From JAICUY01 sp038250515 (GTDB taxonomy: Bacteria; Chloroflexota; Limnocylindria; QHBO01), in the NCBI GenBank assembly GCA_038250515.1, contig JBBSCG010000003.1, forward strand, positions 24,841-88,840: a DNA stretch of 64,000 nucleotides. The letters are read 5' to 3'. This document shows, one piece after another, positions 51,815 through 60,557 of this stretch (the stretch's first letter is position 1; each line of letters starts with the position of its first letter). Under the pieces are notes generated by a model. It was not told where the DNA came from, did not search any database, and saw nothing but the letters and a program-made list of their open reading frames with translations. The position numbers were made by a program, and so were the translations under genes.

Positions 51815-52081
51815 TCCGGCACCCTACTTGAATTACCGATTTACCGCAATCCTGCGCATGTCCTCGGGGGATGAGCGAACTCATCGCAGCCTACCGCGCG
51901 CGCCGAGCCAAGACCTTCTGGCGCCGCGCAGCCCGAGCGGGTCGTGGTTTGTGACCTATGGCCCGCCATCACGCGGTCGGTGGCCCGCGGAATGGGTCCG
52001 TGTGTCACATGTGTCCGGAACGGAAACCGACGACAGTGCACACAGGGGACGACCAAAACACAGATCGAGAAGGATGTTCAC

Positions 52082-52765
52082 GTGATCAGTCGGTTGAAGG
52101 GACTCGGAATTGTCCTGGCAATTATCGGTATCGTCTTCGTGGCGGCCGGTGCGTTTGCTTACATGAAGACCCAGGAAGGGTATAAGTCGCTGAATGCCTT
52201 CAGCGCCGCACAGAACGTTCAGCTCAGCTACAACAAGGACGGCCAGCTGGTCGACCGCGGCGAGACCAAAGATGCGCAGGCCATCATGGCCCTGCTGAAG
52301 GACGACTGGGGCTACCCGGTCGCTAGTTCGGAGCTCAACCCGAACAACCCCCTCGTCAACACGGCAAGCGAGTACATGTACCAGATGGCGACCGTCGCCT
52401 ACCACACCCTGAACGGGACCCAGACCGTGGTCCTGCCCAAGGACGCGGAGTACAAGGGCAAGCTTTACAAGGCCGGCGAGTACCAGTTCCCGGTCGACGG
52501 GCGCTACTGGACCGGCTTCGATCGCGAGAATCCGATCGAGGGCCCGGCGCGCGAGCAGGCGTGGACGGGCACCGCACATGCCCTGATCGCCGAACTTGGC
52601 GTAGGCACCGCCACCGCTTCGGCCCTCCAGCTCGGACTCGGACTGGCGGCCCTCTTCGCGGCCATCGGCGGCACGTTCCTGCTGACCGGCGCTGGCCTGG
52701 TGTGGGCGACCCGCACCGAGCCCGAACGGGTCCCGGTGCTGCGTCCAGCCACCATGCCGATCTGA
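52082..52765 (+). CDS. Two-helix membrane protein of unknown function
   Basis: Protein of 227 aa with an N-terminal anchor (GLGIVLAIIGIVFVAAGAFA), an outside domain of about 140 residues (QEGYKSLNAFSAAQNVQLSY, RYWTGFDRENPIEGPAREQA) and a second helix near the C-terminus (LGLGLAALFAAIGGTFLLTG). No family name recognised, though the layout is common in high-GC bacteria. GTG start with a weak AAGGA site. A strong terminator follows at 52807. Confidence 0.6.
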   Translation: MISRLKGLGIVLAIIGIVFVAAGAFAYMKTQEGYKSLNAFSAAQNVQLSYNKDGQLVDRGETKDAQAIMALLKDDWGYPVASSELNPNNPLVNTASEYMYQMATVAYHTLNGTQTVVLPKDAEYKGKLYKAGEYQFPVDGRYWTGFDRENPIEGPAREQAWTGTAHALIAELGVGTATASALQLGLGLAALFAAIGGTFLLTGAGLVWATRTEPERVPVLRPATMPI

Positions 52766-52806
52766 CCGGCCTATGAGGAAAGGCTTCTAAGAACCGGGCG
52801 ACCTCT

Positions 52807-52878
52807 CGAGGAGCCTGGCCCGCACGGCGACCGATCCACGAGGACGATCGCCGGCGGCCAGGCTCCTCGTCTGTTTCA
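52807..52878 (+). terminator. Intrinsic-terminator-like hairpin
   Basis: Fourteen-bp perfect stem: CGAGGAGCCTGGCC (52807-52820) with GGCCAGGCTCCTCG (52856-52869), followed by TCTGTTTC. The 35-nt loop contains its own smaller hairpin (GGCGACCGATC / GATCGCCG). Long stem and short T-rich tail support termination after the membrane protein gene. Confidence 0.65.
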
Positions 52879-52963
52879 TCGCCACGGATTCCTTATCTGC
52901 TTGGCCTTGCGGGCTCGCCGAATCCCCAGTTCCGACAGAGGGGGGAACGACACGGGGAGAGCC

Positions 52964-53220
52964 TCAGTGGCGCCCAGTAATCGCCCGGCGCAGCTGTCGG
53001 CCAGACAGGATCACCGGCACGCCGAGTGGCCGTTGTCGGAAGAGCGGCGCATCGGCCTTCTGAACGAACAAGATGGGCCTGATCGGGACCTCTGAGACGC
53101 CAGCCTCGTCCAAGAGCGATTCAAGTATCTCGGCCTCGGTGCAGCACCTGGTCGACCATTCTCGTGTTGCGGCCGCGAACGAAGACCTCGTTGGATTGGA
53201 GCTGCGTTGGGGGGCCAGAC
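52964..53220 (-). pseudogene. Remnant of a NERD-type nuclease-related protein
   Basis: The minus strand reads ESLLDEAGVSEVPIRPILFV and then PLGVPVILSGRQLRRAIT, the C-terminal pattern of NERD-domain proteins, with the preceding NEVFVRGRNTRMVDQVLHR in another frame. A frameshift near 53150 and missing 5' part show decay. Assignment is from pattern. Confidence 0.5.
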
Positions 53221-53414
53221 TGTCTGCTCGATGCCTGGCGGGGGGGGTCAGGCTCCGCGACGCCATCGGGCAGGTCGATGCTGCGGCTATTGACGTGCTG
53301 TTGCCGATATCGGCCCGCAGCCGGACGGACCACTATTCCTGCCGCACTCGCGGCGGATAACCGCGCAACACGATCGCTTCGATAACGAGGAAGACGGTGT
53401 TCAGCGCGAAGCCG

Positions 53415-53681
53415 ATGCTCACCAAGCACCTGGCGGCGCATGGGGACAATCGATGCCTCCTGCTGACCGATGGCATGGCCAACGTCGGCTGCACCGAGCC
53501 GGACCAGCTGGCCGCGTACGGCGCCGACCTGCGCGCGTCGGGTGTGACCACCACCACGTTCGGCATGGGCGAGCAGTTCGACGACGAGCCGCTGAGCCCG
53601 GTCGTGGCCGCCGCGGCCGTCCCCGGTGAAGCATCGGCGGTCGGCGGCCAGCTTCTGACGCTAGAGTTGTCGGGTGGTTGA
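53415..53681 (+). pseudogene. Internal fragment of a vWA-domain gene (partial copy of 60558-61817)
   Basis: LTKHLAAHGDNRCLLLTDGM and LRASGVTTTTFGMGEQFD match residues about 130-185 of the intact vWA protein encoded at 60558. After FD the sequence jumps, by deletion, to LSPVVAAAAVPGE, which matches a point about 70 residues further on in that protein. It is thus a shortened, decayed copy of that gene. Confidence 0.75.
53662..53673 (+). promoter_or_regulatory. Leaderless promoter -10 of the prenyltransferase-like gene
   Basis: TAGAGT at 53662-53667, 6 nt before the GTG start at 53674, inside the vWA relic. Confidence 0.5.
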
Positions 53682-54660
53682 TAGGAGCCCCGCCCTCGAC
53701 TGGCTTCTGGCATCCGATGAGCCAGCCAACCGCTACCGGACCCAGACCTGGCTGCTCGACCAGCCCGAAACCGATCCGGCAGTCCGGCAGGAGCGCGCGC
53801 GCGTCGCCGATGGCCCGATCGTGTCGACCCTTCTCGACTTCCCGGAGCCGAAGCTCGACCCGTACCGCAAGTGGTTCGGGCTGCATTGGCGCCTCGTGTC
53901 ACTGGCCGATTTCGGGTTACCGGCGGACGGGGCGGAGGTTCGCGCCAGGCTCGATGACGGGGTCGATCGCGAGCTGGCCTGGATCGCCGACCCGCGCCAC
54001 CTCGAGGCCGTCAAACGGATTGATGGGCTCTACCGCGCGCATGCCGCGATGGAGGGCAACGCCCTCTACGCCGCCAGTCGATTCGGCCACGCCGATGACG
54101 AGCGCGCACGCCGCCTGGTCGACAAGCTCCTCGAATGGCAGTGGCGCGACGGCGGCTGGAACTGCGATCGCCAATCATCGGGGTACCGGTCGTCATTTCA
54201 CGAGAGCTGGGCGACAGCCATCGGCCTGGCGGCCTACCACGACGCCACCGGTGACGCCAATGCCCTGGCCGCCGCGCGCCGGACGGCCGAATTGCTGCTG
54301 GAGCATCGGCTGTTTCGTGGCCTGAGCGACCATCGTCCGATGCCCGGCAGCTTCGCGGCCCTCCACTGGCCCGCGTACTGGCATTACGACTTCCTGGGTG
54401 GCCTGCGCGTCGTCCGGGCGGCCGGCATGCTGTCGGATCCGCGCGCGACCGATGCGCTCGACCTCCTCGAGTCGCTCCAGCTGCCGAACGGCCGCTTCCA
54501 GGCCAAACGCGCGTGGTGGCAGGCCGGGCGCCACGTGACATCGCCGGTCGACGTGGTTGACTGGGGCAAGGGCCGGCCCAGCGAGGTGCTGACGCTCCAT
54601 GCCCTGTCGCTGCTCAAGGCGTCGGGACGCTGGAAGACAGGTCCCGCGGATGGTTCGTAA
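53674..54660 (+). CDS. Prenyltransferase/squalene-oxidase-repeat-like (alpha/alpha toroid) protein
   Basis: Cytoplasmic protein of 328 aa with repeating helices, including QW-like DGGWNCDRQSSGYRSSFHES and LPNGRFQAKR, and YWHYDFLGGLRVVRAAG. This matches terpene-cyclase/prenyltransferase toroid-fold proteins, but the DxDD-type catalytic motif of squalene-hopene cyclases is not seen, so an enzymatic role is uncertain. The stop codon overlaps a perfect 8-bp inverted repeat TTCGTAAC/GTTACGAA (54654-54676). Confidence 0.75.
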   Translation: MVDRSPALDWLLASDEPANRYRTQTWLLDQPETDPAVRQERARVADGPIVSTLLDFPEPKLDPYRKWFGLHWRLVSLADFGLPADGAEVRARLDDGVDRELAWIADPRHLEAVKRIDGLYRAHAAMEGNALYAASRFGHADDERARRLVDKLLEWQWRDGGWNCDRQSSGYRSSFHESWATAIGLAAYHDATGDANALAAARRTAELLLEHRLFRGLSDHRPMPGSFAALHWPAYWHYDFLGGLRVVRAAGMLSDPRATDALDLLESLQLPNGRFQAKRAWWQAGRHVTSPVDVVDWGKGRPSEVLTLHALSLLKASGRWKTGPADGS

Positions 54661-54724
54661 CTGAATCCGTTACGAATTACCTGGCGGGTGCACCCTCGGC
54701 GCGGGCTCTGCTGAGAACCCGTCT

Positions 54725-54919
54725 TCAATCCTCTTGCGGTGGGCCGCTCGGAATAGATCGGAGCGCCTCGTTCACGGCTTGGGAGGTTGGAAACCGCTTC
54801 GCGACGTCGGGGTCGAGGTGGACAACTGAGCCCCGCTCCGAGATCTGACGACTGTGCCGGCCGCGCGTGCCATACCGGAAGTCGTATTCCTCTCGCGGCT
54901 CGTCCTCAGGCTTCTTCAT
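54725..54919 (-). CDS. Lone small antitoxin-like protein
   Basis: Protein of 64 aa: EEYDFRYGTRGRHSRQ, then GSVVHLDPDVAKRFPTSQAV and NEALRSI. The pattern (YDFs-x-G-x-RG ... VVxLDPDVAxxFPxSxxVNEALR) matches a common antitoxin-like family usually placed beside a RelE-type toxin. No partner is found on either side. Confidence 0.65.
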   Translation of the reverse strand: MKKPEDEPREEYDFRYGTRGRHSRQISERGSVVHLDPDVAKRFPTSQAVNEALRSIPSGPPQED

Positions 54920-55022
54920 AGTCGTGTCTCTCGAGCGAGGTCGCTCGCGTTGCAAAGATCAGTCGGATCTTACTCGCCACTCCAGAGCAGGCGGACAGTA
55001 CGCATCGGGGCTTACTGAGCAA

Positions 55023-55087
55023 TTACCGCGCGCTTACCGTCCGCTGCCACTCGCGACACGCAAGCTGTCACGCCCTCGCGCTACCGT
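55023..55087 (+). promoter_or_regulatory. DNA-damage-type (WYL/PafBC-like) promoter of the nuclease-helicase gene
   Basis: TGTCA (55066-55070), 11 nt, TACCGT (55082-55087): the TGTCA-N11-TANNNT layout of RecA-NDp/PafBC-controlled promoters. Upstream are direct repeats TTACC at 55023 and 55034 (11-bp period). The same blocks precede 59285. The -10 is followed by an ordinary leader with GGGAGGGAG. Confidence 0.6.
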
Positions 55088-55110
55088 ATGGATGGGAGGG
55101 AGTGCCCTAC

Positions 55111-58100
55111 ATGCAATTGATCGACGGCAAGCCCGTCTTCTCGGCCACGGATCTTGTCGGCTACCTCGCCTGCGAGCATCTGACCGCACTCGAGACCGCG
55201 GCGCTCAGCGGCCTGGTCGAACGCCCGAATCGGCCCGATCCGGAGCTCGACGTCATCCGCCGCCGCGGTGAGCAGCACGAGCAGCGGTACCTCGGTGGGC
55301 TGCGTGCCGAGGGCAAGTCGGTGGTGACCATCGAGCGGTACGAGGACGAGCAGCGCGGCGCGCGGCTCATTCGCCAGGCGGACGAGACGATCGCCGCCAT
55401 GCGCGAGGGCGCCGATGTCATCTACCAGGCCACCTTCTTCGACGGCCGATGGCTCGGCTATGCCGACTTCCTGCTGCGCGTGGACGATGCCGCCCGACCG
55501 TCGGCGTGGGGGCCGTACCACTACGAGGTCGCCGACACGAAGCTGGCGCGGCACGTCAAGGCGGGCGCGGTGCTGCAGATCTGCTCGTACGTCGACCAGC
55601 TCGAACGACTCCAGGGGGTGCGGCCGGCGACGATGAAGGTCGTCCTGGGCGGCAGCGCGCACGAGGTCGCCGAGCTGCGCACCGACGACTACATGGCCTA
55701 CTACCACGCGGCGAAGCGGCGATTCGAGGCAACGGTGCTCGGCACCGATGATGCACCTGCGCCGCCGCCGGCATATCCGCCGGCGAGCACCTACCCGGAG
55801 CCGGTCGAACATTGCGCCGTCTGCCGCTGGGCGCCCGAATGCCAGGCGCGGCGGCGAGCCGACGACCACCTCTCGCTCGTCGCCGGCATCAGCGCCCGAC
55901 AGCGCAAGGAGCTCGGCAAACGTGACATCGGCACGCTGACCGAGCTTGGCACCACGCCGATCCCATTTGATCCGTCGCTCAAGGACGGCGAGGCGAGCAT
56001 GGAACGTGTCCGAGAGCAGGCCCGCATCCAGCTCGAGGGCCGCGGCCGCACGCCGCCGCTCCACGAGCTGCTGCCGGTCGAGCCGGAGCGCGGCCTGGCG
56101 ATCCTGCCCGAGCCCGATGCGGGCGACCTCTTCTTCGACATCGAGGGCGACCCATTCGCGTTCGACGATGGGATCGACTACCTGTTCGGGTTCCTCGACA
56201 CGGCGGACGATTTCACCGCCTTCTGGTCGTTCGATGCCAGCGGAGAGGTCTCGCTGGAGGGCGAGAAGCTCGCCTTCGAGCGGTTCATGGACTTCGTGAT
56301 GGCCCGCCTCGCCGCGTACCCCAACATGCACATCTACCACTACGCGCCATACGAGCCGACGGCGCTGAAGCGGCTGATGGGCCGCCATGCGACGCGCGAA
56401 ACGGAGGTCGACAGGCTGCTGCGCGGTGGCGTGCTGGTCGACCTCTTCCGCGCGGTGCGGCAGGGGGTTCGCGCATCGGTCGAGAGCTACTCGATCAAGA
56501 AGCTGGAGTCGATCTACGGCTTCCACCGCGAGATCGACCTGCGCGACGCGGGATCGAGCATCGTGGCCTTCGAGGAGTGGCTCCAGTTGGGTGAGGGCGA
56601 GCGTCCATCGTCCGACATCCTGCAGCGGATCCAGACCTACAATCGCGACGACGTGGTGAGCAACGCGCGCCTGCGCGACTGGCTGGAGCAGCTGCGCTTC
56701 GAAGTCGAAAGCGAGACCCGCACGCCGGTTCCGCGTCCGGCGGACCGCGTTGCCGAAGCGCCCGAGGAACTGACGGAGGCCGATGCGCAGGTCCAGCGCG
56801 TCGCCGACCGGCTGACCGACGGCGTCCCCGTCGATCCGGCCGAGCGATCCGACGAGCAGCAGGCGCGATGGTTCCTCGCGCAGCTCCTGTCATGGCATCG
56901 GCGCGAAAACAAGGCGACGTGGTGGGACTTCTTCCACCGCATCGCCCTGACGTCGGAGGAGCTCGTCGATGAGGATGGCGCGTTGGGGCAGCTCGAGCTC
57001 GTGTCGGTGAGTCCACCGTACAAGCCGACACCCCGCAGCGGCCAGCGCCGGAAGGCGACGTATCGCTTCCCTCCCCAGGAGCATAAGAACGTCGAGTCGC
57101 GTTCCGATCTGTTCGATCCGGCGCTGGCGCAGGAGGCCCCGGCCGCCCCGAAATGGGACTGGCGTGTCAATGCCGACCTCGCCGAGCTGGACGACAAGAC
57201 CGCCACGGTCACCCTGCTGTGGAAGGGCGAGGCGCCGATTCGCCACCCGGAAGCCCTCGTGGCCGTGAACCGGATCGATGACAAGGTGCTGCGTGCGGCG
57301 CTGCTGCGACTCGGTGAATGGGTGGCGGAGTACGGCATCGACGCCGACGGACCCTCCCGCGCTGCCCGCGACCTGCTCCTCAGGCGTGCGCCGCGCTGCG
57401 GGCATGCAGCGGAGGCGCCACTCAAGCAACCCAATGAAACGGATCTCGATGCCGCTTGCCGGCTGATTGGGCAGCTGGACCGCGGCACGCTCGCCATCCA
57501 GGGGCCGCCCGGCTCGGGCAAGACCTACACCGGGGCGCGGATGGCGGTCGAGCTGCTGCGCGCCGGCAAGAAGGTCGGCATCAGCGCAACGAGCCACAAG
57601 GTGATCGGCAACTTCCTCGACATGCTGCTGAAGGCCGGCCGCGAGGCGGGCGTCGCGGTCAACGCGGTCCAGCGCGCGGACCCTGAGCAGGGCCTCGACC
57701 ACGACGTGGAGCTCGCCAGCGACGGCGCCAGGGTCCGCAATGGCCTGGCCGATGGCACGTTCAATGTCGCCGCGGGCACGCCCTGGCTCTGGGCCCCTGA
57801 ACAATGCTGCGACCTCGTCGACGTGCTGTTCGTCGACGTGGCCGGCCAGATCTCGCTTGCCAACGTCCTGGCCATGGGTGCCGCAACCGGCAGCATCGTC
57901 CTGCCGGGCGATCCCCAGCAACTCGACCAGCCGCTGCAGGGTACGCACCCGCTTGGGGCGGACAAGTCGGCCCTCGCCCACCTCCTCGGTTCGCACGACA
58001 CCATGCCGGAGGCACTCGGCCTGTTCCTCGAGCGAACATGGCGGCTGCACCCACGCATCACGGAGTTCACCTCCGAGGCGTTCTACGAGGGGCGCCTCCT

Positions 58101-58635
58101 CTCGCGGGAAGGCCTGGAATCCCAGGAGCTGCGTGGGCCGGCACCGCTCGGGGGCGTCGGGCTGCGGCTCTCGCCATCGGTCCACAGCGGAGACGCGAAC
58201 GAGTCCGACGAGGAAGCTCGACAGGTCGCCGAACTCGTGCGGAACCTGGTCGAAGGACGGTCGACCTGGGTCAACCAGGACGGGGAGGAGCGCCCGGTGA
58301 CCTGGACCGACGTCCTGGTCGTCGCTCCGTATAACGCACAGGTCGGCGCGATTCGTCAGCTGCTGCCCGCCGAGGCGCGCGTCGGGACGGTCGACAAGTT
58401 CCAGGGCCAGGAGGCCCCGATCAGCATCTACTCCATGACGACCAGCTCACCCGAGGACGCGCCGCGCGGCATGGACTTCCTCTACTCACGCAACCGCCTG
58501 AACGTCGCGACCTCCCGGGCGCGGTGCGTCGCGGTGGTCGTCGCGTCTCCAGAGCTGTTGCGGGTCCGCGCCCGAACGCCGGAGCAGATGCGCCTGGCAA
58601 ACGCCCTCTGCCAGTTCGTGGAGTTAGCGACCTAG
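55111..58635 (+). CDS. TM0106-family RecB-like nuclease fused to SF1 helicase
   Basis: Protein of 1174 aa. N-terminal RecB-type nuclease: C21 with HCAVCRWAPEC near residue 235 forms a likely Fe-S clasp, and GYADFLLRVDD and YEVADTKLARHVKA carry the Asp and D-x-K residues. An RNase H-like exonuclease follows (LFFDIEGDPFAF; IYHYAPYEPTALKRL; YNRDDVV). The C-terminal helicase has Walker A GPPGSGKT near 799, DKFQGQEAPI and ATSRARC. Walker B is FVDVAGQ, with Val at 910 where Glu of DEAG is expected, so ATPase activity may be impaired. ATG 55111 has GGGAGGGAG upstream. Confidence 0.9.
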   Translation: MQLIDGKPVFSATDLVGYLACEHLTALETAALSGLVERPNRPDPELDVIRRRGEQHEQRYLGGLRAEGKSVVTIERYEDEQRGARLIRQADETIAAMREGADVIYQATFFDGRWLGYADFLLRVDDAARPSAWGPYHYEVADTKLARHVKAGAVLQICSYVDQLERLQGVRPATMKVVLGGSAHEVAELRTDDYMAYYHAAKRRFEATVLGTDDAPAPPPAYPPASTYPEPVEHCAVCRWAPECQARRRADDHLSLVAGISARQRKELGKRDIGTLTELGTTPIPFDPSLKDGEASMERVREQARIQLEGRGRTPPLHELLPVEPERGLAILPEPDAGDLFFDIEGDPFAFDDGIDYLFGFLDTADDFTAFWSFDASGEVSLEGEKLAFERFMDFVMARLAAYPNMHIYHYAPYEPTALKRLMGRHATRETEVDRLLRGGVLVDLFRAVRQGVRASVESYSIKKLESIYGFHREIDLRDAGSSIVAFEEWLQLGEGERPSSDILQRIQTYNRDDVVSNARLRDWLEQLRFEVESETRTPVPRPADRVAEAPEELTEADAQVQRVADRLTDGVPVDPAERSDEQQARWFLAQLLSWHRRENKATWWDFFHRIALTSEELVDEDGALGQLELVSVSPPYKPTPRSGQRRKATYRFPPQEHKNVESRSDLFDPALAQEAPAAPKWDWRVNADLAELDDKTATVTLLWKGEAPIRHPEALVAVNRIDDKVLRAALLRLGEWVAEYGIDADGPSRAARDLLLRRAPRCGHAAEAPLKQPNETDLDAACRLIGQLDRGTLAIQGPPGSGKTYTGARMAVELLRAGKKVGISATSHKVIGNFLDMLLKAGREAGVAVNAVQRADPEQGLDHDVELASDGARVRNGLADGTFNVAAGTPWLWAPEQCCDLVDVLFVDVAGQISLANVLAMGAATGSIVLPGDPQQLDQPLQGTHPLGADKSALAHLLGSHDTMPEALGLFLERTWRLHPRITEFTSEAFYEGRLLSREGLESQELRGPAPLGGVGLRLSPSVHSGDANESDEEARQVAELVRNLVEGRSTWVNQDGEERPVTWTDVLVVAPYNAQVGAIRQLLPAEARVGTVDKFQGQEAPISIYSMTTSSPEDAPRGMDFLYSRNRLNVATSRARCVAVVVASPELLRVRARTPEQMRLANALCQFVELAT

Positions 58636-58745
58636 GACTCAGTCTTCAGGTGAAAGGATCCGTCATCACGAGGCTCGCTGGTCGGCGCTTGCACGCGCGG
58701 CGCAAAGCTACGCCGTCCATCCTCAGCGCGGGCTGAGACGGCGCG

Positions 58746-58955
58746 TTAGACCGCCTCGACTATTCCGACACCAGTTGTCGGCGAAGGGACGGCCTCGCCA
58801 GTCGCCCGCATGGCTTCGATATGAAGCTGGATCGCCGCGCTGATGCGGCGCTCGACTCCCGCGCGGGTTCTCCCGGTGGCAACGCAGCCGGGCAGGTCCG
58901 GCACGTACGCAGCCCAGTTCCGATCGGTTTGTTCAAAGACGACTGCGTACTTCAT
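58746..58955 (-). CDS. hicB: HicB-family antitoxin
   Basis: Protein of 69 aa made of the HicB RNase H-like half: MKYAVVFEQTDRNWAAYVPD, then LPGCVATGRTRAGVERRI and a helix HIEAMRATGE. The C-terminal DNA-binding domain of longer HicB is absent. It follows hicA with an ATGA overlap. Confidence 0.9.
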   Translation of the reverse strand: MKYAVVFEQTDRNWAAYVPDLPGCVATGRTRAGVERRISAAIQLHIEAMRATGEAVPSPTTGVGIVEAV

Positions 58956-59155
58956 GGGTCCTCATCTCGATCGGCGCCTGCTTGTCGGAGGATACTCCGA
59001 TAGGTTCCTGGCGGCAGATCATCCGAAAGATCTCCTGCAACTGTCACGGTGCCTCGACGTACCGGATGCTGCAACTGGCGGTGACTGCCGGCGCGACGCA
59101 CTTCACGCCATCCCGCCTCGCGAAGCCTACGGAGCACATCTCGGACCTTGGGCAC
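58952..59155 (-). CDS. hicA: HicA-family mRNA interferase toxin
   Basis: Toxin of 67 aa with a double-stranded RNA-binding-like fold: VRDVLRRLREAGWREVRR, then the catalytic His in AGSHRQLQHP. GTG start at 59155 follows TACTGT (59162-59167, minus) by 6 nt. In this pair the toxin comes first. Confidence 0.9.
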   Translation of the reverse strand: MPKVRDVLRRLREAGWREVRRAGSHRQLQHPVRRGTVTVAGDLSDDLPPGTYRSILRQAGADRDEDP

Positions 59156-59161
59156 ACACAG

Positions 59162-59167
59162 ACAGTA
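59162..59167 (-). promoter_or_regulatory. Leaderless promoter -10 of hicAB
   Basis: TACTGT on the minus strand ends 6 nt before the hicA GTG. It overlaps the GACAGTACG block shared by the two nuclease promoters. Confidence 0.5.
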
Positions 59168-59178
59168 CGGATCAGCCC

Positions 59179-59284
59179 TTACCGCGCTGTTACCAGTTCC
59201 TTATTTGAACGGAGCTCATGGACCCGGCGCGAGCCCACCCAACGCGACACACAAGCTGTCACGACACATCCCGATACTCCCCGT
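59179..59284 (+). promoter_or_regulatory. DNA-damage-type promoter of the coiled-coil nuclease/vWA operon
   Basis: TGTCA (59257-59261), 11 nt, GATACT (59273-59278), then 6 nt to the ATG at 59285 (leaderless). Direct repeats TTACC at 59179 and 59190 (11-bp period) lie upstream, as at 55023. The block CGACAC-CAAGCTGTCACG, with one variable base, is shared with the promoter of 55111. Confidence 0.6.
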
Positions 59285-60544
59285 ATGAACAGCAGCGTCA
59301 CCATCACCGCGGACCGCATCGTCGTCGAGCATCTGGAGCTCCACGACCCGCAACTGGCCGCCTTCGTCGCCGAGCGCGACCCGGGTGAGCGGCCGGCGCT
59401 GGTGGAGCGCGCTCTGCGCATCGGCCTCATGACCATCTGTAACGCCGGCGTCAGCCTGACGACCGACGTCGTGCGAACCGAGTTCACACGCCTCAGCGAG
59501 CGCCTGAAGGCGACGAACGCGCGCGCCGCGGAGGCGCTCGAGCAGCAGTTGCGTGCCAACTTCGCCGATGGCGACGGCCGACTGCCCCGGACCCTCGAGG
59601 CCTTCCTGGGCGACGAGGGCAAGCTGCGCCGGCTTGTGGGCGAGCTGTTCGATCCGAATCGGCGCGAGGGCGCCATGGGCCAGCTCACCACCCTGCTGCA
59701 GCGCTACTTCGACGGCGACGCCTCGCAGCTCGCCCGCCTGCTGGACCCGACCCGCGAGGGCTCGCCGCTGCACCAGTTCCGCAACGAGGTGACCGGCGAG
59801 TTCCGCTCCCTCCAGGAGCGGCTGACCGCGCTGGAGGCCGGCGAGAAGGCCCGGGCCGAGGAGCGCGCTCGCGGCACCGCCAAGGGCGTCGATTTCGAGG
59901 ACGCGCTGGAGGCCCGCCTCGCCGAGCTGGCCCGCGCGCAGGGTGACCTGCTGGAGCGCACCGGCGCCGAAGCGGGAGACAGCCTTCGCAGCAAGAAGGG
60001 CGACTTCGTGCTGGGCATCGACCCCAGCCGCACGCGCGGCGTGGACCTGCGGGTGGCCATCGAGGCCAAGGACCGCACGGTGAGCCTGCGCCGATTCAGC
60101 ACTGAGCTGGCGGAGGCGAAGGCGAACCGCCGCGCCGCCATCGCGCTCGCCGTCTTCACACCGCATAGCGCACCGCCCGGCGTGGCACCGCTGACCGTCA
60201 TCGGTTCAGACGTCTACTGCGTGTATGACCCGGAGGCCGATGACGCCATCGCCCTGGAGGCCGCCGTCCGCCTCGCCCGCGCGCTGGCGCTGGCCAGCCT
60301 ACGCGAGTCGACCGTCCAGCTCGACGTGCCGGCCGTGCAGGACGCGCTCGCCGAGATCGTGCGCCAGGTGGGCGAGGTGCAGGGCATGAAGTCGCGCCTC
60401 ACCTCCATCTCGAATGCGGCCGGCGACGTGAGCCGAACCCTCGACATGATGCGGATGGGCATCCTGCGCAGCGTCAAGGACGTTGAGGCGCAGCTGGACG
60501 TCGTCGATTCCAAGACCGATACCGCTGGCGCGCTGAGCGCCTGA
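59285..60544 (+). CDS. Coiled-coil protein with PD-(D/E)XK nuclease-like domain
   Basis: Protein of 419 aa, no family name recognised. Residues 40-200 are long helices (LRANFADGDGRLPRTLEAFL, EFRSLQERLTALEAGEKARA). Residues 200-330 match a PD-(D/E)XK fold: GVDFEDALEARLAEL (Glu), KKGDFVLGID (Asp), LRVAIEAKDR (E-x-K), then ANRRAAIALAVFTP. A C-terminal helical region follows. It is 14 nt upstream of the vWA gene with which it forms an operon behind a DNA-damage-type promoter. A DNA-end or damage-processing role is inferred. Confidence 0.7.
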   Translation: MNSSVTITADRIVVEHLELHDPQLAAFVAERDPGERPALVERALRIGLMTICNAGVSLTTDVVRTEFTRLSERLKATNARAAEALEQQLRANFADGDGRLPRTLEAFLGDEGKLRRLVGELFDPNRREGAMGQLTTLLQRYFDGDASQLARLLDPTREGSPLHQFRNEVTGEFRSLQERLTALEAGEKARAEERARGTAKGVDFEDALEARLAELARAQGDLLERTGAEAGDSLRSKKGDFVLGIDPSRTRGVDLRVAIEAKDRTVSLRRFSTELAEAKANRRAAIALAVFTPHSAPPGVAPLTVIGSDVYCVYDPEADDAIALEAAVRLARALALASLRESTVQLDVPAVQDALAEIVRQVGEVQGMKSRLTSISNAAGDVSRTLDMMRMGILRSVKDVEAQLDVVDSKTDTAGALSA

Positions 60545-60557
60545 AAGAGAGCAACCC

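Noticed and set aside
56890..58185. Frame of about 431 codons antisense to the nuclease-helicase
   Set aside because: It lies wholly opposite strong helicase motifs and shows no domain.
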